A DNA stretch of 64,000 nucleotides from JBOGCH01 sp051656645. GTDB lineage: Bacteria; Bacteroidota; Bacteroidia; Bacteroidales; Marinifilaceae. Positions 27,885 to 36,483 of this stretch are shown here, piece by piece (positions within the stretch are counted from its first letter, which is position 1; each line of letters begins with the position of its first letter). The stretch spans positions 1 to 64,000 of the forward strand of contig JBOGCH010000031.1 of NCBI GenBank assembly GCA_051656645.1, given 5' to 3'. The translations under genes and the position numbers were made by a program. The notes below the pieces were generated by a model. The model saw nothing but the letters and a program-made list of their open reading frames with translations. It had not been told where the DNA came from and made no database searches.

Positions 27885-30800
27885 ATGAAAATTATAACCT
27901 ATTTTCTAAAAAATAAACCCGTAACTGTACTTATACTCTTACTGGTATTTGCCGGAGGCATGTTTTCTTATTTCAAAATGGGAAAACTAGAGGATGCCCC
28001 TTTCACCATTAAACAAGCCCTTGTACTAACGGCCTATCCCGGTGCTTCGCCACAGGAAGTACAAACACAGGTTACGGATATATTGGAGGAATCCATACAG
28101 TCGTTAGGAGAGTTGTACTATCTTAAAACAGAAAACCGTGCCGGACTATCTAAAATTACGGTTTATGTAAAAAAAGAGACTCGCGCTGATGAGATGCAAC
28201 AACTGTGGGATAAGTTGCGTCGCAAGGTAAACGATGTTCAACATCGTTTACCCCAAGGTGCGGCAAAATCCATTGTTAACGATGATTTTGGCGATGTTTT
28301 CGGCGTGTTTTACGCACTGACCGGCAATGGAAAATCCTACCGCGAATTGGAGGAACAGGCCAAGATTATTAAAAACGATTTACTACGTGTTAAGGATGTT
28401 GCCAAGATTGAATTATACGGCACCCAGTCACCTACCATTGACATTACCGTAGAACCTACCCTACTCACCAGCCGCGGCATCTCCATACAGTCCATCGCGG
28501 CTGCATTCGAAAAGCAAAATAAAATAGTAGATGCCGGTGGCGTGGAAAGCGATGAGTTCCGCTTCCGCATTGAGTCCACCGGTAACTTCTACTCACTTGA
28601 CGATATCACCAATCTTACCATTGTTTCACAAACGGGCGAGTACTTTAAACTGGGCGATATTGCCCACATCACCGAGAGTTATAAACAACCGGCCGGCAAC
28701 ATGATGCGCCTGAATGGGGCTCCCGCCGTGGGTATTGCAATCTCTACCATCCCCACGGGGAACGTTGTAGACATGGCAAAACTGGTTGAGGAACGCATTG
28801 CGTGGTTTGGTGAAAACATGCCTTCTGATTATCAACTAACATCCATATATGACCAAGGCTATGAATCGGACGTAGCAAATCAGGGTTTTATTTTTAATCT
28901 CATTATCTCTGTTTTAACAGTGGTAGCAATACTCTTGTTTTTCATAGGATTCAAGAATGGCGTACTCATAGGTAGCGGTTTAGTTTTTTCAATTTTCGCC
29001 ACCCTTATTGTTATGTATGCTCAAGGCATAGCGTTACAACGCATGTCGTTAGCAGCCATTATCATTGCCATGGGGATGTTGGTTGATAATGCTATTGTCG
29101 TATCCGACTCCGCACTTATGAATATGCAAAAAGGTATGCGCAAGCGTGTGGCTATACTGCGCGCATGTTCCTCAACGGCATTGCCGCTTTTGGCAGCTAC
29201 CGTTATTGCCATTCTAACCTTTTTACCCATTTATTATTCTCCACACATCACCGGGGAGCTTCTTTCATCGCTTGTGGTGGTAATTGGAGTTTCGCTCATG
29301 TTCAGTTGGTTTTTTGCACTGGTACAAACACCTTTCTTTATTCAAGAATTTGTTAAGCGCCCACGCAAAGAGGACATTCAGGAGAGTTTATACAGCGGTA
29401 AAATGTACGACTCATTTCGCTCCATGCTAAAATTTGTAATGCGCCATCGCCTTATTACAGTCTGCATATTGGTGGGTATGCTTGTACTGAGCGGCATAAG
29501 TTTTAAATACATTCCAAAAGTATTTGTACCCGCTTTAGACAAGCAATACTTTACACTGGACATGTGGATGCCCGAAGGAACACGTATTGAACATACCGAC
29601 CACTTAGCGCTACAAATTGCCGACTATATTAATCAATATGACCAAGTTGAGAGCATCTCCAGCTATGTGGGACGCACACCTCCACGTTACTATTTGGCAA
29701 ACGTAGCATTTGGACCACAATCCAACTATGCGCAAATATTGGTTAAGTGCCATACCTCGGCCGAATCCCGACAACTGCATGCCCTTCTACAGGACTCCAT
29801 ACGTCATCACTTTCCGCAACCGCTTATCAAAGTAAATAAATTTGAGCTTAGCCCGCTAACTGAAGCTGTAATTGAAGCTCGCTTTCTAGGCCCGGATGCA
29901 GCAGTCTTAGACTCACTTGCCGGCGAAGCCATTGAGATAATGCGTAGTAACCCTAAAGTTGCAGACGCACGTACGGAATGGAACAACATGTGTATGATGA
30001 TTCGTCCGGAGTACGACCCAGTAAAAGCAGGAACCATGGGCATTAACAAAGCCACTATGATGGAATCCGTACGCTCCATTGTTGACGGTGTACCCGTGGG
30101 TATTTACCGCGACCGTGAAAAACAAGTTCCGCTTTTACTAAAAACCAAGCAGGAGAATCTGCTCTCTGAGGAAGAGTTAGGTAACTTCCCGGTTTGGCAC
30201 GGAAACAAATCCGTTCCTCTATCTCAGCTCACCACAACCATAAAAACAACGTGGGAGTTTCCACAGGTTCGCACCTACAACAGACAGTTGTCCATGGCAG
30301 CCATGTGCGGTGTAAAACCGGGACACACCATGGCCGAGGTGCACAGCGAGATACGCGGTGAAATTGAAGAAATGGCAATACCCGAGGGATATTCCTTTTT
30401 CTGGGATGCACAACACAAGGATCAAAACGAGGCGCTTGCAGCTATTGCAACCTTCTTTCCGTTGGCTTTCCTGCTTCTTATTGTAATTCTGGTGGCACTA
30501 TTCGGAAACTTCCGTGAGCCTGTACTTATACTCTGCATTCTTCCGCTATCGCTTATTGGAGTTGCCGTAGGAATGTTACTTACCGGTTTCGACTTTGGCT
30601 TTTTCCCTATTGCGGGATGGTTGGGATTGTTAGGCATGATTATTAAAAATGTCATTGTCCTTATTGACGAAATTAATGTACAACATCGCAGCGGTGTTGC
30701 CTTGTATAATGCCATTGTGGAAGCTACCGTATCGCGTACCCGTCCGGTACTCATGGCGGCAACAACCACCATTTTTGGTATGGTTCCACTGTTATTTGAT

Positions 30801-30920
30801 ATTGCGTTTGGAGGGATGGCTGCAACCATCATCTTTGGACTCACCTTTGCCACTTTATTAACACTGTTTGTAACTCCGGCATTGTATGCCCTTTTTTATA
30901 ATGTAAAAGCTAATCAATAA
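27885..30920 (+). CDS. RND efflux pump permease
   Basis: A 1011-residue proton-driven inner-membrane transporter from a different RND branch than the pump at 6423. It has the usual 1+5 / 1+5 membrane layout and two periplasmic loops. The start MKIITYFLKNKPVTV, YPGASPQEVQTQV in the porter domain and MGMLVDNAIVVSDSAL in segment 4 (a single conserved aspartate of the relay) are family features. The second half has GMIIKNVIVLIDEIN. Its stop overlaps the next start (TAATG at 30918-30922), so it is translationally coupled to the outer-membrane factor. Substrate unknown. Confidence 0.93.
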   Translation: MKIITYFLKNKPVTVLILLLVFAGGMFSYFKMGKLEDAPFTIKQALVLTAYPGASPQEVQTQVTDILEESIQSLGELYYLKTENRAGLSKITVYVKKETRADEMQQLWDKLRRKVNDVQHRLPQGAAKSIVNDDFGDVFGVFYALTGNGKSYRELEEQAKIIKNDLLRVKDVAKIELYGTQSPTIDITVEPTLLTSRGISIQSIAAAFEKQNKIVDAGGVESDEFRFRIESTGNFYSLDDITNLTIVSQTGEYFKLGDIAHITESYKQPAGNMMRLNGAPAVGIAISTIPTGNVVDMAKLVEERIAWFGENMPSDYQLTSIYDQGYESDVANQGFIFNLIISVLTVVAILLFFIGFKNGVLIGSGLVFSIFATLIVMYAQGIALQRMSLAAIIIAMGMLVDNAIVVSDSALMNMQKGMRKRVAILRACSSTALPLLAATVIAILTFLPIYYSPHITGELLSSLVVVIGVSLMFSWFFALVQTPFFIQEFVKRPRKEDIQESLYSGKMYDSFRSMLKFVMRHRLITVCILVGMLVLSGISFKYIPKVFVPALDKQYFTLDMWMPEGTRIEHTDHLALQIADYINQYDQVESISSYVGRTPPRYYLANVAFGPQSNYAQILVKCHTSAESRQLHALLQDSIRHHFPQPLIKVNKFELSPLTEAVIEARFLGPDAAVLDSLAGEAIEIMRSNPKVADARTEWNNMCMMIRPEYDPVKAGTMGINKATMMESVRSIVDGVPVGIYRDREKQVPLLLKTKQENLLSEEELGNFPVWHGNKSVPLSQLTTTIKTTWEFPQVRTYNRQLSMAAMCGVKPGHTMAEVHSEIRGEIEEMAIPEGYSFFWDAQHKDQNEALAAIATFFPLAFLLLIVILVALFGNFREPVLILCILPLSLIGVAVGMLLTGFDFGFFPIAGWLGLLGMIIKNVIVLIDEINVQHRSGVALYNAIVEATVSRTRPVLMAATTTIFGMVPLLFDIAFGGMAATIIFGLTFATLLTLFVTPALYALFYNVKANQ

Positions 30921-32206
30921 TGAAACATATACTCCTGTCCGGCTTGCTCCTATCGGCGTTAACTCTTTCAGCACAACAAAGCAACACGCTGCAAGACTAT
31001 CGCAAAATGGCGTTGGACTATAACCATGATTTACGCGCAGCACAACGCAATCTTAGCATAAGCATGGACTATGAGAAGTCCATACGCGCAGACCGAAAGC
31101 CTAAAATGGCGTTGGGCGCCAATGCTCAATATACAGGAAATCCCACCACCTTGGACTTTGCCTTACCCTCCATGGAAAATCCCATACACATTGAAGGGAG
31201 CAACTGGAACTATGGCACATGGGTAGGTGTTGAACAACCCATCTTTACCGGTGGTCGTCTATTGCAAACGCTCAAAATGGCACAAACAGAACAGGCATTA
31301 ACCCAACAACAAGTATACTTGGTTCATAACTTGGTCTGTTATCAAACCGATGTACAATATTGGAACACCGTGGGACGCAATGAGCTGCTAAGTATTGCTA
31401 CCGATTTTGAGCAATCCATGAACAACCTAGTTACCCTCATTAAGGAACGCGTGGATGTGGGCCTAATCAACCCACAGGATTTGCTTATGGTGGAGGTTAA
31501 ACAAAATGAAGCACAATATCAGGTACTTCAAGCCACCACCGGCTATGAAACCGGCTGCATGGCTCTCAACGCCTTGATAAGCGAGCAACTACACGGTTTC
31601 ATTCCGGCCGATACGCTTGTGCCTATGCTAGCCTTAAGCGATCCGCTTTTAGATGAAAATGTTACTCAACACGCTGCACTTATCATTGCCAAAGAGCGTA
31701 TTAACATGGCCGAACACAGCCTAAAACTAAAACAGGCACCCTTCAAACCCCGTCTATCCGTGGGCGCAGAAGGCTCCTATCGCTCGCCGGGACATGACTT
31801 TAAAAAGGATATGGACCCTAACTATGCTGTCTACGCAAAGCTCTCCATGTCGCTCTTTGAATGGGGCAAACGAACCAAAGAGAAGAAAATGTCACGCGAG
31901 CGCGTTGATATCGCAGCCGATGAATTTCAAAAAACAAAAGATAAAATTACGTTGGATGTAGAAACATCCAAATTGGCTCTTAAACAAGCCATCCAACGCT
32001 CCATTCTGGCACAATCCTCACTACATAAAGCACACCTCAACGAGCAACAAGCATTGGAACGCTACAGCGAGGGAAAAAGCTCTATTGTCGAGGTTATTGA
32101 CGCACAAATGTATAGGCAAAACGCACAAATCCTTTTTGCGCAAGCAAAAATTGCCGCACAAATACACAGATCCGAGCTTATTAACGCATTAAACGGCTAT
32201 CTATAA
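30920..32206 (+). CDS. TolC-family outer-membrane efflux factor
   Basis: The 428-residue channel component of the second RND system. It has a signal peptide (about 1-18, ending TLSAQ) and two OEP repeats with long amphipathic helices. Strand motifs include GVEQPIFTGGRLLQTLK (about 103-119) and AKLSMSLFEWGKRTKEKK (about 300-317); the conserved C-terminal helix holds ALERYSEGKSSIVEVIDAQ. Translation is coupled to the pump by a one-base overlap. An 11-bp-unit inverted repeat lies about 115 nt downstream, where an operon terminator might be expected. Confidence 0.9.
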   Translation: MKHILLSGLLLSALTLSAQQSNTLQDYRKMALDYNHDLRAAQRNLSISMDYEKSIRADRKPKMALGANAQYTGNPTTLDFALPSMENPIHIEGSNWNYGTWVGVEQPIFTGGRLLQTLKMAQTEQALTQQQVYLVHNLVCYQTDVQYWNTVGRNELLSIATDFEQSMNNLVTLIKERVDVGLINPQDLLMVEVKQNEAQYQVLQATTGYETGCMALNALISEQLHGFIPADTLVPMLALSDPLLDENVTQHAALIIAKERINMAEHSLKLKQAPFKPRLSVGAEGSYRSPGHDFKKDMDPNYAVYAKLSMSLFEWGKRTKEKKMSRERVDIAADEFQKTKDKITLDVETSKLALKQAIQRSILAQSSLHKAHLNEQQALERYSEGKSSIVEVIDAQMYRQNAQILFAQAKIAAQIHRSELINALNGYL

Positions 32207-32236
32207 AGCACAGAACTAACAGCACTAAACAGTCAC

Positions 32237-32319
32237 TGAAGGTGGTGGACATACTCTATAATTTTTATTATTCGTTTTGTATTCCGTTCAATAATAGCGC
32301 CACATTACCACCACCTTCA
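32237..32319. repeat. Outer 12-bp inverted repeat next to element B
   Basis: TGAAGGTGGTGG (32237-32248) and CCACCACCTTCA (32308-32319) are perfect inverted copies 59 nt apart, ending four bases before element B begins. They could form a hairpin after the RND operon or be part of the larger repeat structure. Confidence 0.55.
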
Positions 32320-32322
32320 CTA

Positions 32323-32450
32323 CACCCTCTTAGGGTTTCATTCAGCTTTCATTCAGGTTTCATTCAGGTTTCATTCAGGTATTACCCCCCAAACCTGAAT
32401 GAAACCTGAATGAAAGCTGAATGAAACCTGAATGAGATACGAACAGGGTG
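32323..32450. repeat. Inverted repeat made of 11-bp units (element B)
   Basis: Left arm: four direct 11-bp units at 32335-32378 (GTTTCATTCAG, with CTTTCATTCAG as the second). Right arm: four complementary units at 32395-32438. The variant second units pair with each other, giving a near-perfect stem of about 37 bp (32335-32371 with 32391-32427). Outer CACCCT and AGGGTG close it. It lies in the 336-nt gap between the second RND operon and the LytS-like gene. The element shares its unit with the fragment at 1-29 and its left boundary CCCTCTTAGGG with element A. Confidence 0.88.
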
Positions 32451-32542
32451 CGTTGATAATAAAATCAATTTATAGATTTTATAGTTATTGGTTTAAATTG
32501 TACTTTAGGGCACCATACCCATTGAATTGAAATTCTAAGCAC

Positions 32543-33574
32543 ATGAATAAAGTTGTCAACAACATCCCCAATGCTTTACTATTTAGCGGATTAGGTCTAT
32601 TTGCCTACTATCTGCTTGTAAATTTTGCTCATTTCCCCGGAGGTGTACAACAACAGCTCAGCTCAATTACTTCCATTCTGTTTTTTGTTGGTGCGCTCAA
32701 CATTCTCGGATTCGCAACCATGCGTTTAGGCAGTTGGCTACACTATCAATATGCGTTGAGTTTAAAGAAGCGAAATCGTATTTCATTTATTTATATCGGA
32801 GTAGCATTTCTACTCCTGGTTTTGAACTACGGACTCATTGTATGCGCCAAACTGTTGGTTGGCTCTGCCGCTCCGCTCACCTTTCCACATGGAGGCATAC
32901 GCGTGCTGGTTATTGTATGGCTTGTAGAGCTCATTATTTTGGGACTGTTGGTTATGAATCGCTCCATGAAACAAAGTTTACAGCTACAACAACACGCTGC
33001 CGATTTGCAAAAGGAAAATAACACAGCGCGCTATACAGCTTTACAAAATCAGCTTAATCCGCACTTCCTTTTTAATAGTTTAAACACATTGATTGCCGAG
33101 ATTGAGTATAATCCCCAAAGTGCGGTAGTATTTACCCGGCAACTCTCAGAGGTGTACCGCTATGTGTTGCATTGTCAGGACAAGCCGCTCATATCGCTCA
33201 AAAAGGAACTGGAATTCACAAAAGCCTACTTGTTTCTGCACACTGTACGGTGGGGAAATGCCATTCATTGCAACATATCCATTGCCAATGAATTTATGGA
33301 AGCCCAATTGCCGCCGTTAACGCTTCAGTTGCTTGTGGAAAACATAATGAAACACAACACCGTGTCGCAAAGTAAACCTATGAATATAGACATACAAATA
33401 AATAACCATTACCTGGAGGTAAGCAATACGCTACAACGCAAGCGAAATGCCGAAAGTAATGGTACGGGACTTAATAATTTGTCTCGTCGCTGTAAGTTAA
33501 TTTTGGGACGGGATATTGTTATTGCTCCTTCTCAACAAGTATTCACCGTTAAAGTACCCTTACTCTATGCCTAA
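32543..33574 (+). CDS. LytS/YehU-type sensor histidine kinase
   Basis: A 343-residue inner-membrane kinase with four predicted N-terminal membrane segments (about 10-30, 40-62, 77-98 and 118-140). A short coiled coil precedes the His_kinase domain: H-box LQNQLNPHFLFNSLNTL (about 169-185) and ATP-site elements QLLVENIMKHN and GTGLNNLSRR. No periplasmic sensor domain is visible, so the membrane part itself may sense. It overlaps the regulator gene by 8 nt and so is translationally coupled to it. Location after the RND operon hints that the pair may regulate envelope or efflux functions, which is unproven. Confidence 0.92.
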   Translation: MNKVVNNIPNALLFSGLGLFAYYLLVNFAHFPGGVQQQLSSITSILFFVGALNILGFATMRLGSWLHYQYALSLKKRNRISFIYIGVAFLLLVLNYGLIVCAKLLVGSAAPLTFPHGGIRVLVIVWLVELIILGLLVMNRSMKQSLQLQQHAADLQKENNTARYTALQNQLNPHFLFNSLNTLIAEIEYNPQSAVVFTRQLSEVYRYVLHCQDKPLISLKKELEFTKAYLFLHTVRWGNAIHCNISIANEFMEAQLPPLTLQLLVENIMKHNTVSQSKPMNIDIQINNHYLEVSNTLQRKRNAESNGTGLNNLSRRCKLILGRDIVIAPSQQVFTVKVPLLYA

Positions 33575-34337
33575 TTTACATGTAGCTATTATTGAGGATG
33601 AGATCCCCGCAGCACGTTTATTGTTCTCCGTGATACACCGGTTACGGCCGGAGTGGAACTTGGAGCTACTACCGGGTAGTGTTGAAGAGCTTGTTGAATG
33701 GTTTGAGGTAAACAAACACCCTGATTTGCTTTTTCTAGACATACAGCTCTCCGATGGAAACTCCTTTGAATTTCTCAATAAATCCAAACCCTCATCGAGC
33801 ATCGTGTTCACTACGGCCTATGACGAATATGCTATTCGAGCATTTACTGTAAACAGCATAGATTATATACTGAAACCGGTGGACGAGGACCGCCTACTTG
33901 AGGCCATTGAAAAATATGAGCACCGCATGGAAACAGGAAACTCTCGTCTGCAAAGCCAGTTGGACGCATTACTACAAACCATGCAACAACAGAAAAAGTT
34001 TCGTACCCGTTTTCTAATTGCTGCGCCCGACAAATTTATTACACTACAAGTGGACGATGTTGCCTATTTCTTCTCTGAGAATAAAGTAACTTATGCTGTT
34101 ACCTTTAGTGGGAAAAAACATGCCATTGATTTGCCATTAGAAAAACTTACCGAACAACTTAATCCGGATTTGTTTTTTCGTGCCAATCGCCAGGTATTAC
34201 TCTCCATAAACTCCATTAAACGCATTGAACCCTATTTTAACGGCAAAATAATTGTAATTGTACAGCCTCCCTTTGAGGACAAAATAACCATTAGTAAAGA
34301 AAAGATTAGCGCATTTAAAATGTGGCTAAATTTTTAA
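33567..34337 (+). CDS. LytTR-family response regulator
   Basis: A 256-residue partner of the LytS-like kinase. The receiver domain (about 4-120) has acidic residues EDE (10-12), phospho-acceptor D58 in LLFLDIQLSDG, and the conserved threonine and lysine in FTTAYDEYA and YILKPVDEDR. A LytTR DNA-binding domain follows (about 150-255; FFRANRQVLLSINSIKRIEPY). The frame stays open further upstream, but the start at 33567 gives a normal receiver N-terminus and an 8-nt overlap with the kinase. LytTR regulators bind paired direct repeats; no candidate site was identified. Confidence 0.93.
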   Translation: MPNLHVAIIEDEIPAARLLFSVIHRLRPEWNLELLPGSVEELVEWFEVNKHPDLLFLDIQLSDGNSFEFLNKSKPSSSIVFTTAYDEYAIRAFTVNSIDYILKPVDEDRLLEAIEKYEHRMETGNSRLQSQLDALLQTMQQQKKFRTRFLIAAPDKFITLQVDDVAYFFSENKVTYAVTFSGKKHAIDLPLEKLTEQLNPDLFFRANRQVLLSINSIKRIEPYFNGKIIVIVQPPFEDKITISKEKISAFKMWLNF

Positions 34338-34386
34338 ACACCACACCACAACCTATGCTGTGGTATTTAAAATGCGGAAGTTTATA

Positions 34387-34446
34387 AAAAAGAGTTATCC
34401 CTTCTTAATGTTCAATGCTTAGAACGTTAAGAAGGGATAACTCTTT
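34387..34446. terminator. Bidirectional terminator between the LytTR gene and the phosphoesterase operon
   Basis: A long stem of about 25 bp (34389-34413 with 34422-34446, one G-U wobble), 8-nt loop, A-tract on the left and TTT on the right, between convergent units. Confidence 0.88.
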
Positions 34447-34465
34447 AAATATAGAAAAATTGTCT

Positions 34466-36472
34466 TTAGCGCATTTCAATGGCTACATATCCTAAACGGT
34501 TTGTTCCACTTGAAGAAACCGTTCCCTCACCTGCAGATTTTTTTGAACGTGGCGTTAGTTTTACTATTAACTTTTCCTGTCCTGTACACTCCACTGGAAG
34601 GTTTATACGCACAGGTTTACAGGAGTAGAAGTTTCCACCGTTAGCACTTTCCCAAGGGGTAACATCGTAATCGGCCGCTTGAGTGTAAGTTGCTCCGTTG
34701 TTTGTAGAGTATAGAACTGTCCATTCCTTAGATCCTCCACTTGAACTTGACGTTGCAATAACAACCGCAGCCTGCGTGGCACCTACTGTACTTACGTTAA
34801 TTAACCAACCACTTGCTGCAGCCGCATTGTTTCCCGTAAAGCAAGTTGACCAACCAGCTCCAGAGGTATTTAACGCTTGATAGGTTGAAATTTTTCCTGT
34901 TTTATCGCCTTTCGGGTCACTGTGTGCTTCAACATTTTTATCGGTACGCCAGTAGCAGTAACCGGTATTATAAAGAAGCGTAGAAGGGCCCTTAACATTT
35001 AAGACACCTGTACCTTCGGTTGCTTGAATATCTACAGGCGATACTTTGTTGAAGTTCATTACCGAACGGTCTGCCCAATAGAATGCCGCAATTGGCGTCC
35101 ATAGTCGGCCATTATCGGCAATTCCGTCATCGGCCAACTGGCGCATACGAATGGCATATTCGCCCTCTTGTTTAACCAACAATCCAGTCACTTTCCCTGA
35201 TCCGCGAGGTAATAAGCGGTCGTGTTTGAAAGATACACCATCCGCTAACGATGTTCCATACTCAACGTATGAACGTATGGAATTTCCGTTTTGATCCTGT
35301 AGTAAGTGAGGAAAATCAGTACGGGACATTTTAGCATAGTTACTTTCGTCTATATTACAATACGTTCCAAATGGTACGGAATATTCCACATTTTGTAATG
35401 TTACAAGCGTTCCCATCATATCCTCCGTAATTTGAGATATTGAATTAATTTCAACAGGATTCACTGTTAACGCATTGTTATTCTCATTTTCGAGAATACA
35501 ATCGGCATTAAATCCGGATATGTATGGCATTCCGTGAACATCGGAAACAAATTCAAGGCCTACAAGGTGTAGTGTAACTTTGGCGTTCAGTTCATAAATA
35601 TTATCGGTAGGATCTGAGAAACGTATCATTATTCCTCGTCCCGTTTCGTCTTGAACAAACATGGCATCGTTAGGCGTATTCTTGTCCTTGCGACTACTTG
35701 TTACAAGTGCTTCAATTTTTACATTCTCCGTTATTTCGCCAAGATTATTTCCTGTAAGTTCATAGAGTTGCGCAATGGTTATGCTACGTGCTGAGAACGG
35801 ATCGGACGCTTTATCTAACTGACTAATGCGAGCCTCACAAAATAACTCTTCATTTCCTGTACCAACCATTGTGAAACGAAGAATACCTTCACGGCGGTCG
35901 CCATTATTGGTTGACACAATTAGGGTTTGTTGAGTATCCGTAGCATCGCCAACAGTAATCCACTCCGCACCTTGTGCTACCGTACATTGCCAACCTATGT
36001 TGCTATTAATTTTTACAATTACTTTTTCTGAGCCACCGTAAGGAACGCGTACCACAGGCGATGGCATATCCAGGGTTAAATACGGTGGTTTACCTGTTTG
36101 TACGGTAACAAACTCTTGGTGCACCTCGCCGTTAGCTACTAAAAGGAAACGAGCCTCGCGCGCGAAGGCTGCCTTATTAGCAGGCGCCGTAACGGTAAAT
36201 TTACCATCAAAATCGCCCTCAATAGGCCACACGTCTAACCATTCGCTCTCTTCATTGGCCGGCATAAGTTTCCATTTTGCGAAATTAGAACGGACAATAA
36301 ACTCCTTTTCGCCTCCCATGTCGTCACAGTAGAATTCATAGTCGTTATTATTGGAGTGGATAAAGTTTAACTCCTCATCGGACTCCTTACAAGCGGATAC
36401 ACCCAATAAAAGGACAAACAGAGTTGCCAGCCTATGCCAGCTTGTATTTGATATTGATATTTGTTTTCTCAT
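34466..36472 (-). CDS. DUF5689 / BACON-type surface lipoprotein
   Basis: A 668-residue lipoprotein: the signal peptide ends in GVSAC (cysteine about 28). Two BACON-like beta-sandwich modules follow (about 40-125 and 135-220; motifs EFIVRSNFAKWKL and IGWQCTVAQGAEWITV). Next is a DUF5689 OB-fold-like domain (about 230-440; FVQDETGRGIMIRFSD), then a C-terminal beta-rich domain (about 480-668) with choice-of-anchor/carbohydrate-binding character. It is the last gene of the SusCD operon (11-nt gap) and probably helps bind or present substrate on the cell surface. No catalytic residues are recognised. Confidence 0.75.
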   Translation of the reverse strand: MRKQISISNTSWHRLATLFVLLLGVSACKESDEELNFIHSNNNDYEFYCDDMGGEKEFIVRSNFAKWKLMPANEESEWLDVWPIEGDFDGKFTVTAPANKAAFAREARFLLVANGEVHQEFVTVQTGKPPYLTLDMPSPVVRVPYGGSEKVIVKINSNIGWQCTVAQGAEWITVGDATDTQQTLIVSTNNGDRREGILRFTMVGTGNEELFCEARISQLDKASDPFSARSITIAQLYELTGNNLGEITENVKIEALVTSSRKDKNTPNDAMFVQDETGRGIMIRFSDPTDNIYELNAKVTLHLVGLEFVSDVHGMPYISGFNADCILENENNNALTVNPVEINSISQITEDMMGTLVTLQNVEYSVPFGTYCNIDESNYAKMSRTDFPHLLQDQNGNSIRSYVEYGTSLADGVSFKHDRLLPRGSGKVTGLLVKQEGEYAIRMRQLADDGIADNGRLWTPIAAFYWADRSVMNFNKVSPVDIQATEGTGVLNVKGPSTLLYNTGYCYWRTDKNVEAHSDPKGDKTGKISTYQALNTSGAGWSTCFTGNNAAAASGWLINVSTVGATQAAVVIATSSSSGGSKEWTVLYSTNNGATYTQAADYDVTPWESANGGNFYSCKPVRINLPVECTGQEKLIVKLTPRSKKSAGEGTVSSSGTNRLGYVAIEMR

Positions 36473-36483
36473 TGCTTTTCTTT

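Noticed and set aside
30422..30853. 143-codon open frame on the minus strand
   Set aside because: It lies wholly inside the second RND pump gene in the opposite direction and shows low-complexity shadow composition.
32335..32438. CRISPR array
   Set aside because: The 11-bp units are adjacent without spacers and occur as inverted arms; no cas genes are present.
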